Source of the DNA: Epiperipatus broadwayi
Taxonomy: Eukaryota; Onychophora; Udeonychophora; Euonychophora; Peripatidae
Assembly (NCBI GenBank): GCA_028023455.1
Contig: JAQFVV010012992.1
Location: 214,648-278,647, forward strand
Direction: 5' to 3'
DNA length: 64,000 bases
Within the stretch, counting starts at the first letter, position 1, and every line of letters starts with the position of its first letter. Below, in pieces: positions 1-11,779 of the stretch. Under the pieces are notes generated by a model, which searched no databases, was not told the DNA's origin, and saw only the letters and a list, made by a program, of their open reading frames with translations. The position numbers and the translations under genes are program-made.

Positions 1-1240
1 TAACTAAAGACTTAAACCAAATCTTAAAGATTGATAAAGACTTAGAAAAAGACCTCCTATGAAATGGATAGATAAGAAAGTTTATTGGAATAATGTGGAG
101 GAAAATGATTTGAATTGAAGAAACTGGATTAAACTTAAAGAGATCTTCATTCTTCAAATAATTTGACAGTAGCTGAAAATGATGATTAAATTTTGTATTT
201 TTTAATGACTAACTTAGCAATTACTTTTCAACAATTACTTAAATAGTTAATCATTTTTTTTAAGTTACAAATTATTATATTTTGTTCAACCTTAGATATA
301 AACTTTTAACTTAATAAATTTCAAATGAATCTGTACAATTACATGTGGCACGACAATCTCTATTTTTAACCATTTATCTCCATCCCAAGCATTCACAATC
401 TTCTATTTTTTAAAAATTATTATCAGCATCACTGTTACATTTCAATGTAAACACTAAAAATATGCTAAATATTTTCTAAGATATCAGATTTTTTCAAGTT
501 AAGCCTACTTACTTTGTTCTCAAAAGGTCCTGTATTTTTTGATGATCCATATCACAGCATTTACTTTTCAATAAACGCTCAAATGATTGAAGATACTTTT
601 TTATTTGAAATGGATATTAAAAGTCAATGGCAGGATTTGTTTTTCAATATCAGCAATGATGTTTTGGAAATGTAAACTGAGATCTATCATATAATTTTTA
701 CAAATACAAAATCATGATATATGAGTATAATAAAGAAAATAACTAAAAATAGAAATAAGCTAATCATAATAAAAGAAATACAGACATTTTAAAATTTTAT
801 TAATTGTACTGCTATATTTAAGGTTGACTTTAAAATATAATCTTTTCCATCTATCTATTGGACCTATAAAAATTGTTTTAAAAAAAATTAAAAATTTATT
901 GAACATGATTATGGTAAATAACTAACTACATGCTAAAGAAATACACACAAAATAAATTTGTATAATGTGCTTCATTAAATACAGATCAGCAGTGTATGGC
1001 ATTTGATTGGTCAAAATGAATCTTAGTAGTTATAAATTTGAAATATTAAACTGAGTTTAATTATTCGAAAAAAATTTGGAATCATTTTAATAAGCATTAA
1101 AAAAATAATATGAGGTTAAAAAAATCTGGATGAAAATTTTCCCTATTATAAGGATTTTGAAGTTTAACTAAATTTTAAACATTTATAAAAATAATTTTAT
1201 CAATTTTCAATCAGCTCTTTTTTTTAATCATTCACCTTTA
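1..1240. other. AT-rich intergenic sequence, no gene seen
   Basis: No open frame with coding character, RNA gene or recognisable element was seen on either strand. The sequence is dominated by A and T runs and short AT microsatellites. Confidence 0.6.
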
Positions 1241-1245
1241 CAGAT

Positions 1246-1360
1246 TACATTTTATTTATTTTATTCATTTACCATCCAACTATTTATCTATCCATCTATT
1301 CATAAATCCATCATATTTATCCACCCATCTATCTATCTGTTTGCCTGCATGGCTATTTGT
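1246..1360. repeat. Degenerate TATC/CATC tetranucleotide repeat
   Basis: Irregular runs of tatc, catc and catt units (for example ccatctatctatctg) make a decayed tetranucleotide microsatellite. The complementary GATA/GGAT type occurs near 50.05-50.25 kb. Confidence 0.7.
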
Positions 1361-1384
1361 CCATATTATTTACTATATATATAT

Positions 1385-1820
1385 ATATTTAAAAACTTAA
1401 GATGTAAACATTGAAATTGTAATGGAAATTTTTCATGTATAAAACTAGAATAAATTTTTAACTATGACATAACCAGGACAGCAATCAAAAGTGATAGTCC
1501 AAAATGAATTGGTTAATTTAAATAATTGATAATAGTCTTTGTCTAATTTATTTTAAGCTAAAAAATAATCATTTTTAGCTTCACATTAAATATAATATAT
1601 GAATAGTAAATCAGATTAGATACTTTTTTATAAGTGAGAATTCAAAGATTCACTATTTTTCTGAATCCCCATCAATAATTAAGCATTTCTCAATGAGAGT
1701 TTTATATATGCAATTAAATATTTTCATGGACTTAAGATATAAATATTGAAATTATAACGAGAATTACATGTATTAAATTAGAATAAACTTTCAGCTATAG
1801 TGTAACCAGAAACAATTACC
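1385..1820 (+). repeat. Pair of diverged direct repeats of about 105 bp
   Basis: The stretch at about 1385-1490 is repeated at about 1712-1820. Both share the order cttaagat(g/a)taaa(c/t)attgaaatt, then catgtat(a)aa(a/t)ttagaataaa, then ctat(g/a)..taaccag. The copies lie about 325 bp apart in the same orientation and carry many substitutions. This could be an old local duplication or the two ends of a decayed element. No coding potential lies between them. Confidence 0.55.
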
Positions 1821-2099
1821 AATTAAAGGGTACATAATATAGCAATGGTATGCAATTCACAGAGGCATGTGAAAATTGCTTCCATTTAATATCTTTTAAC
1901 ATAATATCATATTTATAATATTTTATAAATGTTCTCAACTTTTTTTTTATAAAAAAAAAATCACAAAATAAAGTATTTATATAATTATTAACAAGCATAT
2001 ATTTATTCTAGTTTGTCATTGAATATAATATAGCTGCTACTTCCAAAATGTTGTTCTATTTTTTCACATAATCATAATATAAAGATTTAGTTTTATATT

Positions 2100-3120
2100 C
2101 TTGAAGCTTTTATTCACTTCTGTAGCTTTTCTTATGAATTCAAAGTTATATTTCCTTATTCAATTATTCTTTTTTTTTTTTACTATAAGTTATCTTGTCA
2201 CAGTTAAAAATTTACCATGATCATTATTTTTAGGTTAGTTATCTTTATTATAGTTTTAGAATATCAGTTATCTTCTTACTGATCTCAGTTAAGCCTGAAT
2301 CATCTTCAAAGTCTGTTAATATTCTAAAATGATTTGCAAGTTCTAATTTAAATTACTGGACAGTTTCTAAAGGTTAAAATTATCATCTATTAATGCTGTC
2401 ATTCCTAATAGTTTTGTGTCTCTAAATTTGCATTAACACCCACCTTATATTTATTAAGAGCATTATAAATTTGAAATATATATTTCTATTAATTAAAATA
2501 TAATCAAATTCTGCTGTATCTTTATTTGAATGTTTCCATGTCTATTTTTCTCAAAAAAAAAAAAAAAAAACAACAACTGATAATATGCAGTTTATTTGTC
2601 TAATCTTTGCCCTCTTTTATTTGTGTCATCATAATTAAATTTACCTATATCATTTTCATCTTTCAATCTTTTCCAATTATAGCATTAAAGAGTCCAATAA
2701 TAATTTTAAAATGCTGTTTAATGTGATTAAAAGCATTATATATATATATAAATTCTCTAGTTCTTCATTGCAATGATAACTAGTTGTAGTATAAACCTGA
2801 ATTATATTCATTTGGTTATCTTACATTAAATTAAATAAGTAACCTTTCTACTCTCAGTGATACACTACCAATATCCACAATATATTGCTCTTCTATTTTC
2901 TATTTATAATGAATCCATTCCACTGTATCTTCAATATTTATGTTTTTATAATAAAGTACATGTCTAGATTTTAAATCCATCATCTCTTCATCTTTTTTTC
3001 TAACTTCATAAATCCAAAATAACTTATTTCATACAATTCATTTTCCTTTCCTTAAAAATTATCTGCAGTTACAGAAAACTTATTAAATGGCAGCCTACAG
3101 TCAGGAGATTCTTAGCAACT
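2100..3120 (-). pseudogene. LINE endonuclease-domain relic (copy 1)
   Basis: On the minus strand, broken frames give blocks typical of the apurinic-like endonuclease of non-LTR retrotransposons. GLFNAIIGKD (about 2670-2700) matches the family block GDFNAkiG. IGKFNYDDTNKRGQ (about 2600-2650) matches the G-x-NeRG block. FDYILINRN (about 2480-2510) matches the IDYIL block. The frame shifts repeatedly and contains stops, so it is dead. A second diverged copy of the same region lies at 10.65-11.76 kb. The motif set resembles RTE-type LINEs, but the clade is not proven. The RT domain is not attached here. Confidence 0.6.
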
Positions 3121-3508
3121 TTTAACTTCAATGATCAATGATTGCCATGGCTTATGATTTTATAGAGTTCTGGAAATAGACCACAATTTAGTTTGGTCTA
3201 TCAAGGTTATAAATAATGTAAAAAGATCACTCACACCTTTATCCTGCTTTAATAAAACTCAAGTGAGGCAACTGAGAAAATAGATCATAATATTTTGGTA
3301 AAAACCCAATAAATTTATTAAGTCATGTTTTAGTGAGTAATCCATTAATGTTCATTTACCAAATTAATAATCACATAATGGACATTAGAAATTTGTTTTG
3401 ATTCCTTTAAAATCTTGAAGAGAAAACACAGCATCTCATTTCAGTTAATAGCAAACTTCTTTCTGTAGTCTAAATTGCTTTATATAAATTTATATATTTA
3501 TAATATGA

Positions 3509-3853
3509 ATATTATAAAGAAGGAACAATCCCTCTGGTTATGTGCCCTTTATGAATCTCCTTGTACTCATCCGTGAACATCAACATTAAAAGTATAAGTA
3601 TCAACATTAAAAGCATAAGTGTATGCTTATGCTTAGAGCTTATTTATATATAAATCAGTCTTTGCTCACCATGCTGAAATAAGAGCTTGAATCTATTTTG
3701 TGCCTGATTTCAGCAGTCAGCTAAGACTGGTTTATATATAAATAAGCTTTACGCATAAGTGTACCCTTAAGCTTTAAATGTCGATGCTCATGGCGAGTGC
3801 AAGGAGATTCATAAAGTATATGACCAGAGGGATTGTTCTTTCTTCATAATATT
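3509..3853. repeat. Near full-length fold-back (palindromic) element, 345 bp
   Basis: The left end aatattataaagaaggaac and the right end gttctttcttcataatatt are inverted copies, and the match continues inward. Examples are caatccctctgg/ccagagggattg, atgaatctccttg/caaggagattcat, and near the centre gcttatttatatataaa/tttatatataaataagc. The dyad centre is near 3685. It has no coding capacity and fits a fold-back or MITE-type non-autonomous element. A target-site duplication cannot be read in the AT-rich flanks. Confidence 0.75.
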
Positions 3854-3929
3854 TCACATGTAGACTGCACTATATAAATAACAGAATATTAAAAGAAGCA
3901 AAACTCTTCATACATGGTGCCACTCAGTG

Positions 3930-4010
3930 CCAACCAGAGTAATCAATGGATGCCAGAAGGTTATGTGCTAGCATAAGTAATAGTGATCATGTGATGTTTA
4001 GTAGTTTAAT
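3930..4010 (+). repeat. Short dispersed repeat shared with the fold-back at 51.8-52.05 kb
   Basis: The block gtgatcatgtgatgttta occurs here and again at about 51,983-52,001. In both places it is preceded by gc(a)taagcataa-like sequence and an aggttatg/ctcataac motif. This copy sits between two imperfect aataacagaatat direct repeats (about 3875 and 4008), which could be a target-site duplication. It is probably a decayed member of the same small element family. Confidence 0.4.
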
Positions 4011-4619
4011 AACAGAATATATATATATGAATAGTAAATTATTATTATTATATTCGTATTAAATAGTGTATGTATACATGTATAAAATTTCTACTTACAA
4101 GAATGTGTGCATGTATCATTTACCATGTATGCAAGCATGGTTTCCAAAATCAGCCTGGAATTTATTTATTCTTGTCATTTTAATATTAATAGTTTATGAA
4201 TGGGAGTTTATTTTTTAGTTAAAACTTAAAATTAACTTATATTCTTTTATTGCTGCTATTTTAAAAAATATATATATTCATATAAAAATATTCTTGGTAC
4301 AGTTCATGATCCAATAATCTTTAGATTTTAAACTTGCACTTTATTACTGAATTATATTAGTACTTGAGGTTATTAATATTTACATGTGTGTGCATATTTA
4401 TATTTGGATGTATAAATATTAATTTGTATATGCTATGACTGCTACATCTAATCATATATGCAATAGTGGCTCCAGTCATAAACAAGCAAGGATTTATGTT
4501 TATTAAATTTAAGAGAATAATGTAGATTGTATGTAAAATATGTATTTATATAGTACTTTGTAAAAATATAGTATTATTTTAAACAATTAATAGTTACAAT
4601 AAGAATGTTTGTAATTTTC

Positions 4620-4795
4620 GCGGGATTCGAACTCAGACTTTCACACGACCCACTACTCTCAGTGCCATCTCATATTGCTGACCCACTATATTGGTGATTA
4701 TTTGTCTTTTCAACATGTGTGTGATTGGGTGGGTCAGCAATATGAGATGGCACTGAGAGTAGTGGGTCGTGTGAAAGTCTGAGTTCGAATCCCGC
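4620..4795. repeat. Perfect 66-bp inverted repeat with tRNA-like B box
   Basis: The arms 4620-4685 and 4730-4795 are exact reverse complements by eye, separated by 44 bp. The outer end of the right arm reads gagttcgaatcccgc, a consensus RNA polymerase III B box (GGTTCGAANCC type). It contains agtctgagttcgaat, which also occurs in weaker form at 61.0 kb. The structure looks like two tRNA-derived SINE heads fused tail to tail, or a fold-back built from them. Perfect arm identity in such a decayed region suggests recent origin or arm-to-arm gene conversion. Confidence 0.8.
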
Positions 4796-4799
4796 ATAT

Positions 4800-5340
4800 A
4801 TTACATATATAAATGCAGGTTTAAGCCTGTACAATGTATTAATAAAAATGTTTGCTAAATAATAAGCAATTTGATCAATATCTAAATGATAAGCTATTAC
4901 TATTTTAGAGACCAATGATGAATAAATGTAGGAAATTAACCCATTAATTATGTCGCTAATTAATTCTTTAATCCAACCTAGATAAGGATGTTTTTCTTAG
5001 AATCCATGAGATGAATATAAAAGACCCTGAGCAATCAACTCAAAAGAGAGAAAGAATAATAAAGTGTTATAGAAATATTTGTGGGAATTAATTACACTAA
5101 TATGTTATTATTTTTGTATGTTTTTGGGCTAGTCATGTAGTAAATAACTGTAATCAAAGTTTAACTAATTATCTTATTACATAAGTTATTTACATGTTCG
5201 AAATTGCATTATTTTAATTTTAGTACATGGCAATATATATATAAGCAAGAGCATAAATCAAAAATCGAATTTAACATCACGTGATAAATATAGCTATGGA
5301 TAACACGAATTATGAATCATATAGCTAATGACTGTTTAAT
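4800..5340. other. AT-rich spacer, no gene seen
   Basis: No conserved open frame or repeat structure was identified. Confidence 0.5.
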
Positions 5341-5342
5341 CT

Positions 5343-5508
5343 ACGCATAAATGACACATCCTGATTGAAATTCTGTGGATTCTTTTATAATAATTATAAA
5401 AAACTAACTTTCTTGGAGGAAATATACGCATAAATGACACATCCTGACTGAAATTATGTGGATTCTTTTATAATAATTATGAAAAACTAACTTTCTTGGA
5501 GGAAAAAA
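5343..5508 (+). repeat. Tandem duplication, two units of 83 bp
   Basis: The unit starts acgcataaatgacacatcc and ends ctttcttggaggaaa. It occurs at 5343-5425 and again from 5426, with only a few substitutions (gattg/gactg, ttctg/ttatg, ataaaa/atgaaa). Two copies in perfect register suggest a recent slippage or unequal-exchange event. Confidence 0.85.
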
Positions 5509-6027
5509 TCCGCATTTTAAATAAGTATGTACATTGAAATGATCACATAAAACCAATTTTAAGCTTTAAATTTTATTTACTATAATCTTAAAAAAAAAAG
5601 AAAGAACCGGCTGAATCATTGCTATTTTCATTTTAAGATTTAACATTTAATTAATATATAGATGTAAAAACACACGCATGCAATTAATTAAGCCTAAACA
5701 CAATATAAGACTATTATTACAGTTTTGGGGAAATTAAAATTAATTGGGAGTAATTACAGACAAACAAAACAGAATATTGATATTCATAAAAACGTACAGA
5801 TAAAATTTAGTAAATAAAAAAGCTAATATATAATGGGAAAAATGAAGACAGGTAAGATAAATAGGTAAATAATAAATAAACATGAATAAATAACTAGAAT
5901 ATTTAGAAAGATAATGAAGAGTTTTAAAAAAAACGCAACATAAATAAGCTTCTTAATTAAAAAAAAAAAAGTTAGGTCAATAAGCAAATGGTAAGACAGT
6001 TCATTGAATTATTTAATGCGAACTAAC

Positions 6028-6129
6028 CTTTTCCTCTATCTGGTAAATTAGTTCTTCAGTGCTACAAGACCGTCCCGAGTTACAATTTTCCTCTGAAACT
6101 TTTTCTAAACCGGCATCCGAAGCAGAAAC
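6028..6129 (-). CDS. Candidate internal exon of an unidentified host gene
   Basis: On the minus strand a 102-bp block is open in one frame. It is bounded by an acceptor (gtttatttag before 6129) and a good donor (gaggaaaag followed by gttagt at 6027-6022). The 34 codons begin VSASDAGLEK and end LIYQIEEK, an acidic, serine-rich peptide with two cysteines. The block is clearly richer in G+C and CpG than its surroundings, which is why I chose it. The length is a multiple of three (phase 0 to 0). I do not recognise the family. It could be chance, because the polypyrimidine tract is weak. Confidence 0.45.
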
Positions 6130-6236
6130 CTAAATAAACATTTTTAATATTATTTTATTTTCAAATATATTTTTCTAAATAATCATCTAAATATTTAGAA
6201 TTCTCTCTAAATGACTTATAAGCTACAGTCATTTAC

Positions 6237-6336
6237 TTTGCGATTCATAGGAGAAATCATCAGTTATTGCGGGTTTTATTTCTAACAAGTGGTGATAGAT
6301 TGCGTCATTTCTAAATATAGAAATTATCACCGGAAA
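6237..6336 (-). CDS. Candidate exon, possibly the same unidentified gene
   Basis: A minus-strand block follows the acceptor atccttttttag (ending at 6337) and is open for 33 codons, beginning FPVIISIFRNDA. It reaches a possible donor, cgcaaa|gtaaat, at 6236-6235. If that donor is not used, the frame ends six bases later at TGA, which would make this a terminal exon. Splicing the 6237 donor to the 6129 acceptor shifts the downstream frame. An internal acceptor inside the next exon (ccggtttag) would keep it. The product is not recognised. Confidence 0.38.
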
Positions 6337-6339
6337 CTA

Positions 6340-7850
6340 AAAAAGGATTTTTTTAAAAAAAAAACAACAACAAAGACATTCTATATAACTAAATTTTAAT
6401 TATAACTTAACACACATGCAGTTACGATTAAAGCTAATCATTTGAATAAATCGATATTTAAAGCAGTTATTGATTACTGGCAGTATAATGATTAAGCAAC
6501 CTAAAATACGAATATCTATAAAAATAACTATATCTGTGTATTTTAATATGTTACTATAATAATATCTACAAATGCAGCATCTGTGAATATTCATACTTAT
6601 GTGTGCATGTATTTCTATAATTCTGTAGGATGCATTAATGTGAGTTGTACTCAAGTGTTAAGTGCTTGAATCCAATATTAAGCTTTATATATAATTCAAA
6701 AATAGTCAAAATTGAATGCCGATTTCAGCATGAATGAATAAACAATTTATCAGAAGTACGGGTATTTGACTAATATCTGTAGGAAAAAAAAATGTGGGCA
6801 CTTTTGTAAAAGCATATTTGATTCAGTTTGATGTAATAAATTGCTATTTAATATAATTTCCCAACTACTCAATAAACATTGAGTTATAAAAGAAAGAACT
6901 AATTTAAATTAATATAAATATTCAAACATGCTAATGATCAGTGAATGTTAAGTTTTTATTCAATGGGCCAAACTGGAAACTTTTTTTTTTTTACTCAGAT
7001 GAGAATGAATACCTTCGAAATTTTCATATGAATAATTCATTAAATACTGTAACTTAGCAGATAAAATGGCAAACTGAAGAGCTAAAGTGTTCCTGAATTA
7101 AGAAATAAAAATAATCTTAATTTCATTGCAACTGTTGGGCTCAGTCAGTCACCTTGATGCTCAAACATTATCTTTGTGTGGTAACTGCCCACCATTTGAT
7201 AAATAGATAATGATTTTTATATAAATATGAAAACAAAATAATATTCATTTTTTATTTTATGCCTCTGTAGTGTGGAAATTAGAGTGAAGGGCAAGATTTA
7301 AAAAGATTGTATGGCTTAGACACATAACATCATTTATATTCGGTATTTAATAAATTATAATTAGATTACCATTATCTAAAGACATATTTTACAATACTGC
7401 GTCAATTTTCTAGTTCTCTAATTTTGCATAATACAATGTTGGTTCTATAGATGGAACGAAAAAAAGATCACATTAATTAAAAATTGAGATATGAGTTCTT
7501 CAAATATATGCTAACATTTTTTGCTGAGTTTCTTCTTTGCATCTTTCAGATCTGCACATTTACATCTAATTTGACATTGTATGTGTTATTGCAGATAAAA
7601 TATTAAAATGCTTATTTTGTTTAAAATAAAAAAAAACCCCAGACATTGAAGTTTTAATTAAACATTATATTTATTATAGTTTCAAAGGAAAGCAATGAAA
7701 AATTAAATCATCAGTGATGTTAATCAAATGGTTCATTTGGTCTGAAAAAAAAACTGAAATTTTTTTTATAAGTAGCTGAAAATTTTCTAAATAGTCTTAA
7801 AATTAAATTTTCAAATAGTTGGCACAAAATCAATTTAAATAATTGTCAGA
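6340..7850. other. AT-rich sequence without a supported gene
   Basis: Only short chance open frames are present. A slightly GC-richer block at about 7125-7200 (ctcagtcagtcaccttgatg) has no splice context that I trust. Confidence 0.5.
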
Positions 7851-9430
7851 TATTCTTATTGTTTAATATTTTTTCATCAAATTCCTCTGAAAAAAAAAGT
7901 TCCTTCAAATGTTTTCTATATAAAATCAAATGCAAGCCCCCCCTCCCCAATAATCTAGAAAGCTCCATTCTATTACCTCAAAGTATGCCTTCTTTGAAAA
8001 TGATTAGCATGTATCTAGTCAAAAATTGTTTTAATCCATTCATTATCATCTCTTCTTGATTTCAGTTCGGCTTATCTCCATTAAGTTCTTTAATTTTTTC
8101 AATTGAATTAATAATTGTTGGACTTAAATTAATTCATTTTTCATAATTATTCCAACATCAATCTTTCCATTCTTCTCTGAGTTGTTTCTAATCCTCATTC
8201 ATTTTAAAATTTGGAGTCCTTGTTTTATGATCAGCATATAAAATAGAAAAGACATTCTGGTTAATAGCTCTTCATTTTAAGCATAAATATATGATTTCTT
8301 TAGTATAATATTAAGCCTTTTTAACATTACTGTAATGTATTTTAGTTCTCTTTGAACTCTTCAAAATTTTCCCTCATTATCTATAATGCAACCAATTAAT
8401 ATTCCTTTAATTTCATTAAAATTTATTTTCACTTCTTCAAAGTGATGAAATATAATTCACAAATTTTTAGTTTAAGTCAGATTGAAAGAAAGTTAATCCT
8501 TTTGGTGTATATCTTTTTTTTTTTAATTTTTAATCGTTTTATATCTTTTTGGAAATGAAGTGACATTTTTCTATTTTTCCTTAATAATTTCAAAGTAAGT
8601 CTTCTCAATCCTATGATATAACTAAATTTTAACTGTAAATGCTACCGAAAACAGCAATCATACTGTTATTTATTTATTTATATGTTTATACATTGTTCGT
8701 GGTTGTGATATATTTTTGCTGGTAGATAGTTACAATATATTGGAATTGTCAGGCATTGGTAAATTTAAAAATTTGAATGTATATATATATATAATTTTCG
8801 TTCATTATAAATTTATTGCGGGATAAAGTTGTTATCAGGTTTAATCCAATTTCTTTATATCATTCCAGAAAATTTCATTACAACATTCAACCATTTTACA
8901 TGAAATTTCTTTTTAGGTCTTTTACAATCTCTTGAATCCAGTTTAAGATTTCAGATGTCATTTATTACCATCTTTCTAGTGACACTTCTAATAAAACTTT
9001 CTTTTAGCCTACTTTCATCAATGATGTTAGTGATAACTGTTTTTCACTTATATAATTCACTTTCAATCACTTCTTGAAACTTCCTACTCTCATGTCTCTA
9101 TGTTTTAGTCTGCATCACTCTTATATTAAGTGTTTAAATCTCAGATCCATAAGTAAATAATGGTAAAATACATTTATTAATAATCTTTCTTTTCAATATT
9201 AATTTATATGTATAAAAAGGAATCTATGCAAGTTTATTTCTATAATTATTTTCAGAAAATTTATTTTCACTTATATTAATAATCTGACAAATATATTTAT
9301 AATTGTTAACTTCTTTAATTTATTATTACTAATTCTTAAAGCACATTACTATCTGCAAAATCTAGATGATTTAAGTAATCTTCCTTTTATTTTATTTTTC
9401 TATTTTAATCCAAAAAACATTTCATATAAA
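7850..9430 (-). pseudogene. LINE reverse-transcriptase C-terminal relic
   Basis: On the minus strand between about 9180 and 8820, the conceptual frame shows LPLFTYGSEI followed by a stop where Trp is expected. This is the LPVLTYGcEtW block downstream of the RT palm. About 230 bp further on comes KRPKKKFHVKW, the gRPkkRW.dd block typical of RTE-like LINEs. Stops and frameshifts are frequent. The part from 8820 down to 7850 is similar in texture but I cannot assign a domain, and it includes a short C-run at about 7938. Confidence 0.5.
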
Positions 9431-9434
9431 ATTT

Positions 9435-10640
9435 CTGTAAATTTTTTTAGAGTGATGGAGACATTCTATATATATACTTTTTAGCACCATGTAGTATAAT
9501 CACTGAATTGCATTTTAATAAACTTGATAACATCCTGGATTCATGTTTGCAAAGCTTTAATCGCCATAAAAAATGCTTACAGAATCAAACAGCTTTTCAT
9601 AATATACAAAACAAAAGTAAAATAGAAATTCATACTGTTAGTCTTTTATTTTGTAAAGTCTTTTATTACTTGAATTAATCAACTGTACTATATAGACAAA
9701 ACAGCCTTTTTAGTAAATATCCTACCACAGGGCAATGGCTGCACCTCTAAGAAAAACAATGAAAAAAAAAAAAAGAAAATACTCAACAAATCCTAGGTTG
9801 TAGGTATAGCAAATAGATATACTATATCTACTTTTGAATCTAGCTCGTGTTTTTTTTGGAATTGATTTGAATCCAAAATTATTTACAACTTTACATTGTT
9901 TCAACATATTTTTTCTAACTACAAGATCTTAACATTAACTCATATTTCAGAAGATTTCATGAAAGTTAGTGCTTAATAGAAATTGTGACTTAATAAGTGA
10001 AGAGTTTAACAGCTTCATATTCTCAAATCAAAATGCTTTAGATTCACCTATATAATTAGAAAGTAGGTTGAAGGTAAGAATAGTCATTCTTATCTTTATA
10101 AAATTATAATCTTATTGAAGATTTGCAGAGATCCCTCTAGTGACAAATTGATCACTCAAGTTGCATAGTATTAAGGTTATAGCCTTAAATATATTTGTAT
10201 TATACAAATGTTGTAAAATATATTAGTAAAAACTGTTATAGAACAGGCAAAAGCTTGAAAGATCTGTAATCTGTAGTTTCTTATATCTTTTTTTCATTTT
10301 TGTGAATATCCATATGTATTTTCTTCTCAATCATCTAGAATATTTTTATCATTGAAACATTTAATATATAGTCTTACTAACAATTTTTTTAATTCTTCAA
10401 TTTCTTTTTAACTATCTATAAAAAAATTGCATTTCTTGGTGCAGTTCATAGTTTTAATTGTTTATTTTAAAATAATTGTAATTTCAAAAGATGTTATCAT
10501 AATTATATGGGCTGTTTTGTTTTCTTGTTCTTTATTATTATGTTGTTGTTTTTTTTTTTATAAATTCTTTCATGTATATCATAGTATCATCCCTCTTTTT
10601 AATAATAGTGCCATAATTTTCTCTTGTTGCTAAAATAACT
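9435..10640. other. No gene seen; AT-rich
   Basis: The only notable item is an aggtgcagccattgccctgt-type block on the minus strand at about 9725-9750, which vaguely recalls a tRNA-SINE head. The rest is T-rich background. Confidence 0.45.
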
Positions 10641-10649
10641 TTCCACTAC

Positions 10650-11760
10650 AAATATTTTTGTATTTCTGAGACATTTGTTCTCTTCTATAGTTTTTCTTAC
10701 CATTTCACAATTATATTTTTTTATGTTATCATTAATTCTTTTACAATATCTTGCAGAATTATATATATATATAGTTTTTTTAAATAAATCTTTTTTTTCT
10801 TATTTCTTCTTTTCTTCATATATTATTTTCTTTTATTGAAAATTTACTGATAAACTACTGCTTTTTTATACTGTCTATCAGTGTGCAGTTGTTAAAAAGT
10901 GTCAATTATTTTCTTATTGATTTTACTCATTTCTAAGCCTTTTCCATAATCTATAAATTCATTTGAACAATTTTCAGGTTCTACTTTAAGTTTACTGGAA
11001 TATTCAGAATGTGAAGAATACTGTTTCTTTATAGTTTTTGTCTTTTTAGTCTTGCATTAACTCATTAATTGATAATCACTTCCTGTATTTAATTTAGCAA
11101 TACATTACAGAATTTGAAATATGTATTTTCTATTAATCAAAATATAATAGAATTTTGTCCTACTTTCATTTGTAAGCTACTATCTCCATTTCTGCTTTGG
11201 ACTTTTATTTCATAAAATAAAATCAATATATAGTGATTTCCTTCCTGAAAATTTCTATGAACTTATGTCTACTCTCATTTTGGTCTTATTAGTCAAATAT
11301 ATCTGTGACTCTTTCATTTTTCAATCATTTTCTAGTTGTTAGCATTACAATCTTCATGACAATTTTAAAATGCTATTTGGTATAATCAAAGTCTTTAGTA
11401 TATGTATATAAAAATTCTCCCTTTTTACTCACAATGAAATTTATTAGGATATAAAACTTACTTTTCTTACAAGTCTGTATAATATACCACAAATGTCCAT
11501 AAAAAACTATATATCCACTTTTCATATCAATCACCTTTTCATCTTTTTTTCCCTATTATTATCAAGTTTGATAATAACTCATTTAATATTGGCATTATTT
11601 CCTTCTCTTTTATATAATTTCTTCACTTAAAAATGAATTACAGTTGTTGGTAGCTAACTCAATGTTTAACATTGAATTGTAGCCCAAGTTTGTAGTTTAA
11701 AGATGTTTAATACTTTCTTCATCTTTGGTCATTAATTGTTCCTTGGCTGGCAATTTACAG
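10650..11760 (-). pseudogene. LINE endonuclease-domain relic (copy 2)
   Basis: This is a second, more decayed copy of the 2.1-3.1 kb relic in the same orientation. Shared nucleotide landmarks include cagaatttgaaatat.tattttctattaat.aaaatataat (about 11,105-11,150), attttaaaatgct (about 11,363) and tcttcatctttttttc. Minus-strand frames retain NESRHKF in the NeRG block and a remnant of the IDYIL block. No intact frame remains. Confidence 0.5.
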
Positions 11761-11779
11761 TTTCCAGAAATATATATAT

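Noticed and set aside
7125-7210. Exon candidate on the plus strand ending ctttgtgtg|gtaact
   Set aside because: No credible acceptor precedes it and it closes in the frame that looks best. It may be a decayed SINE.
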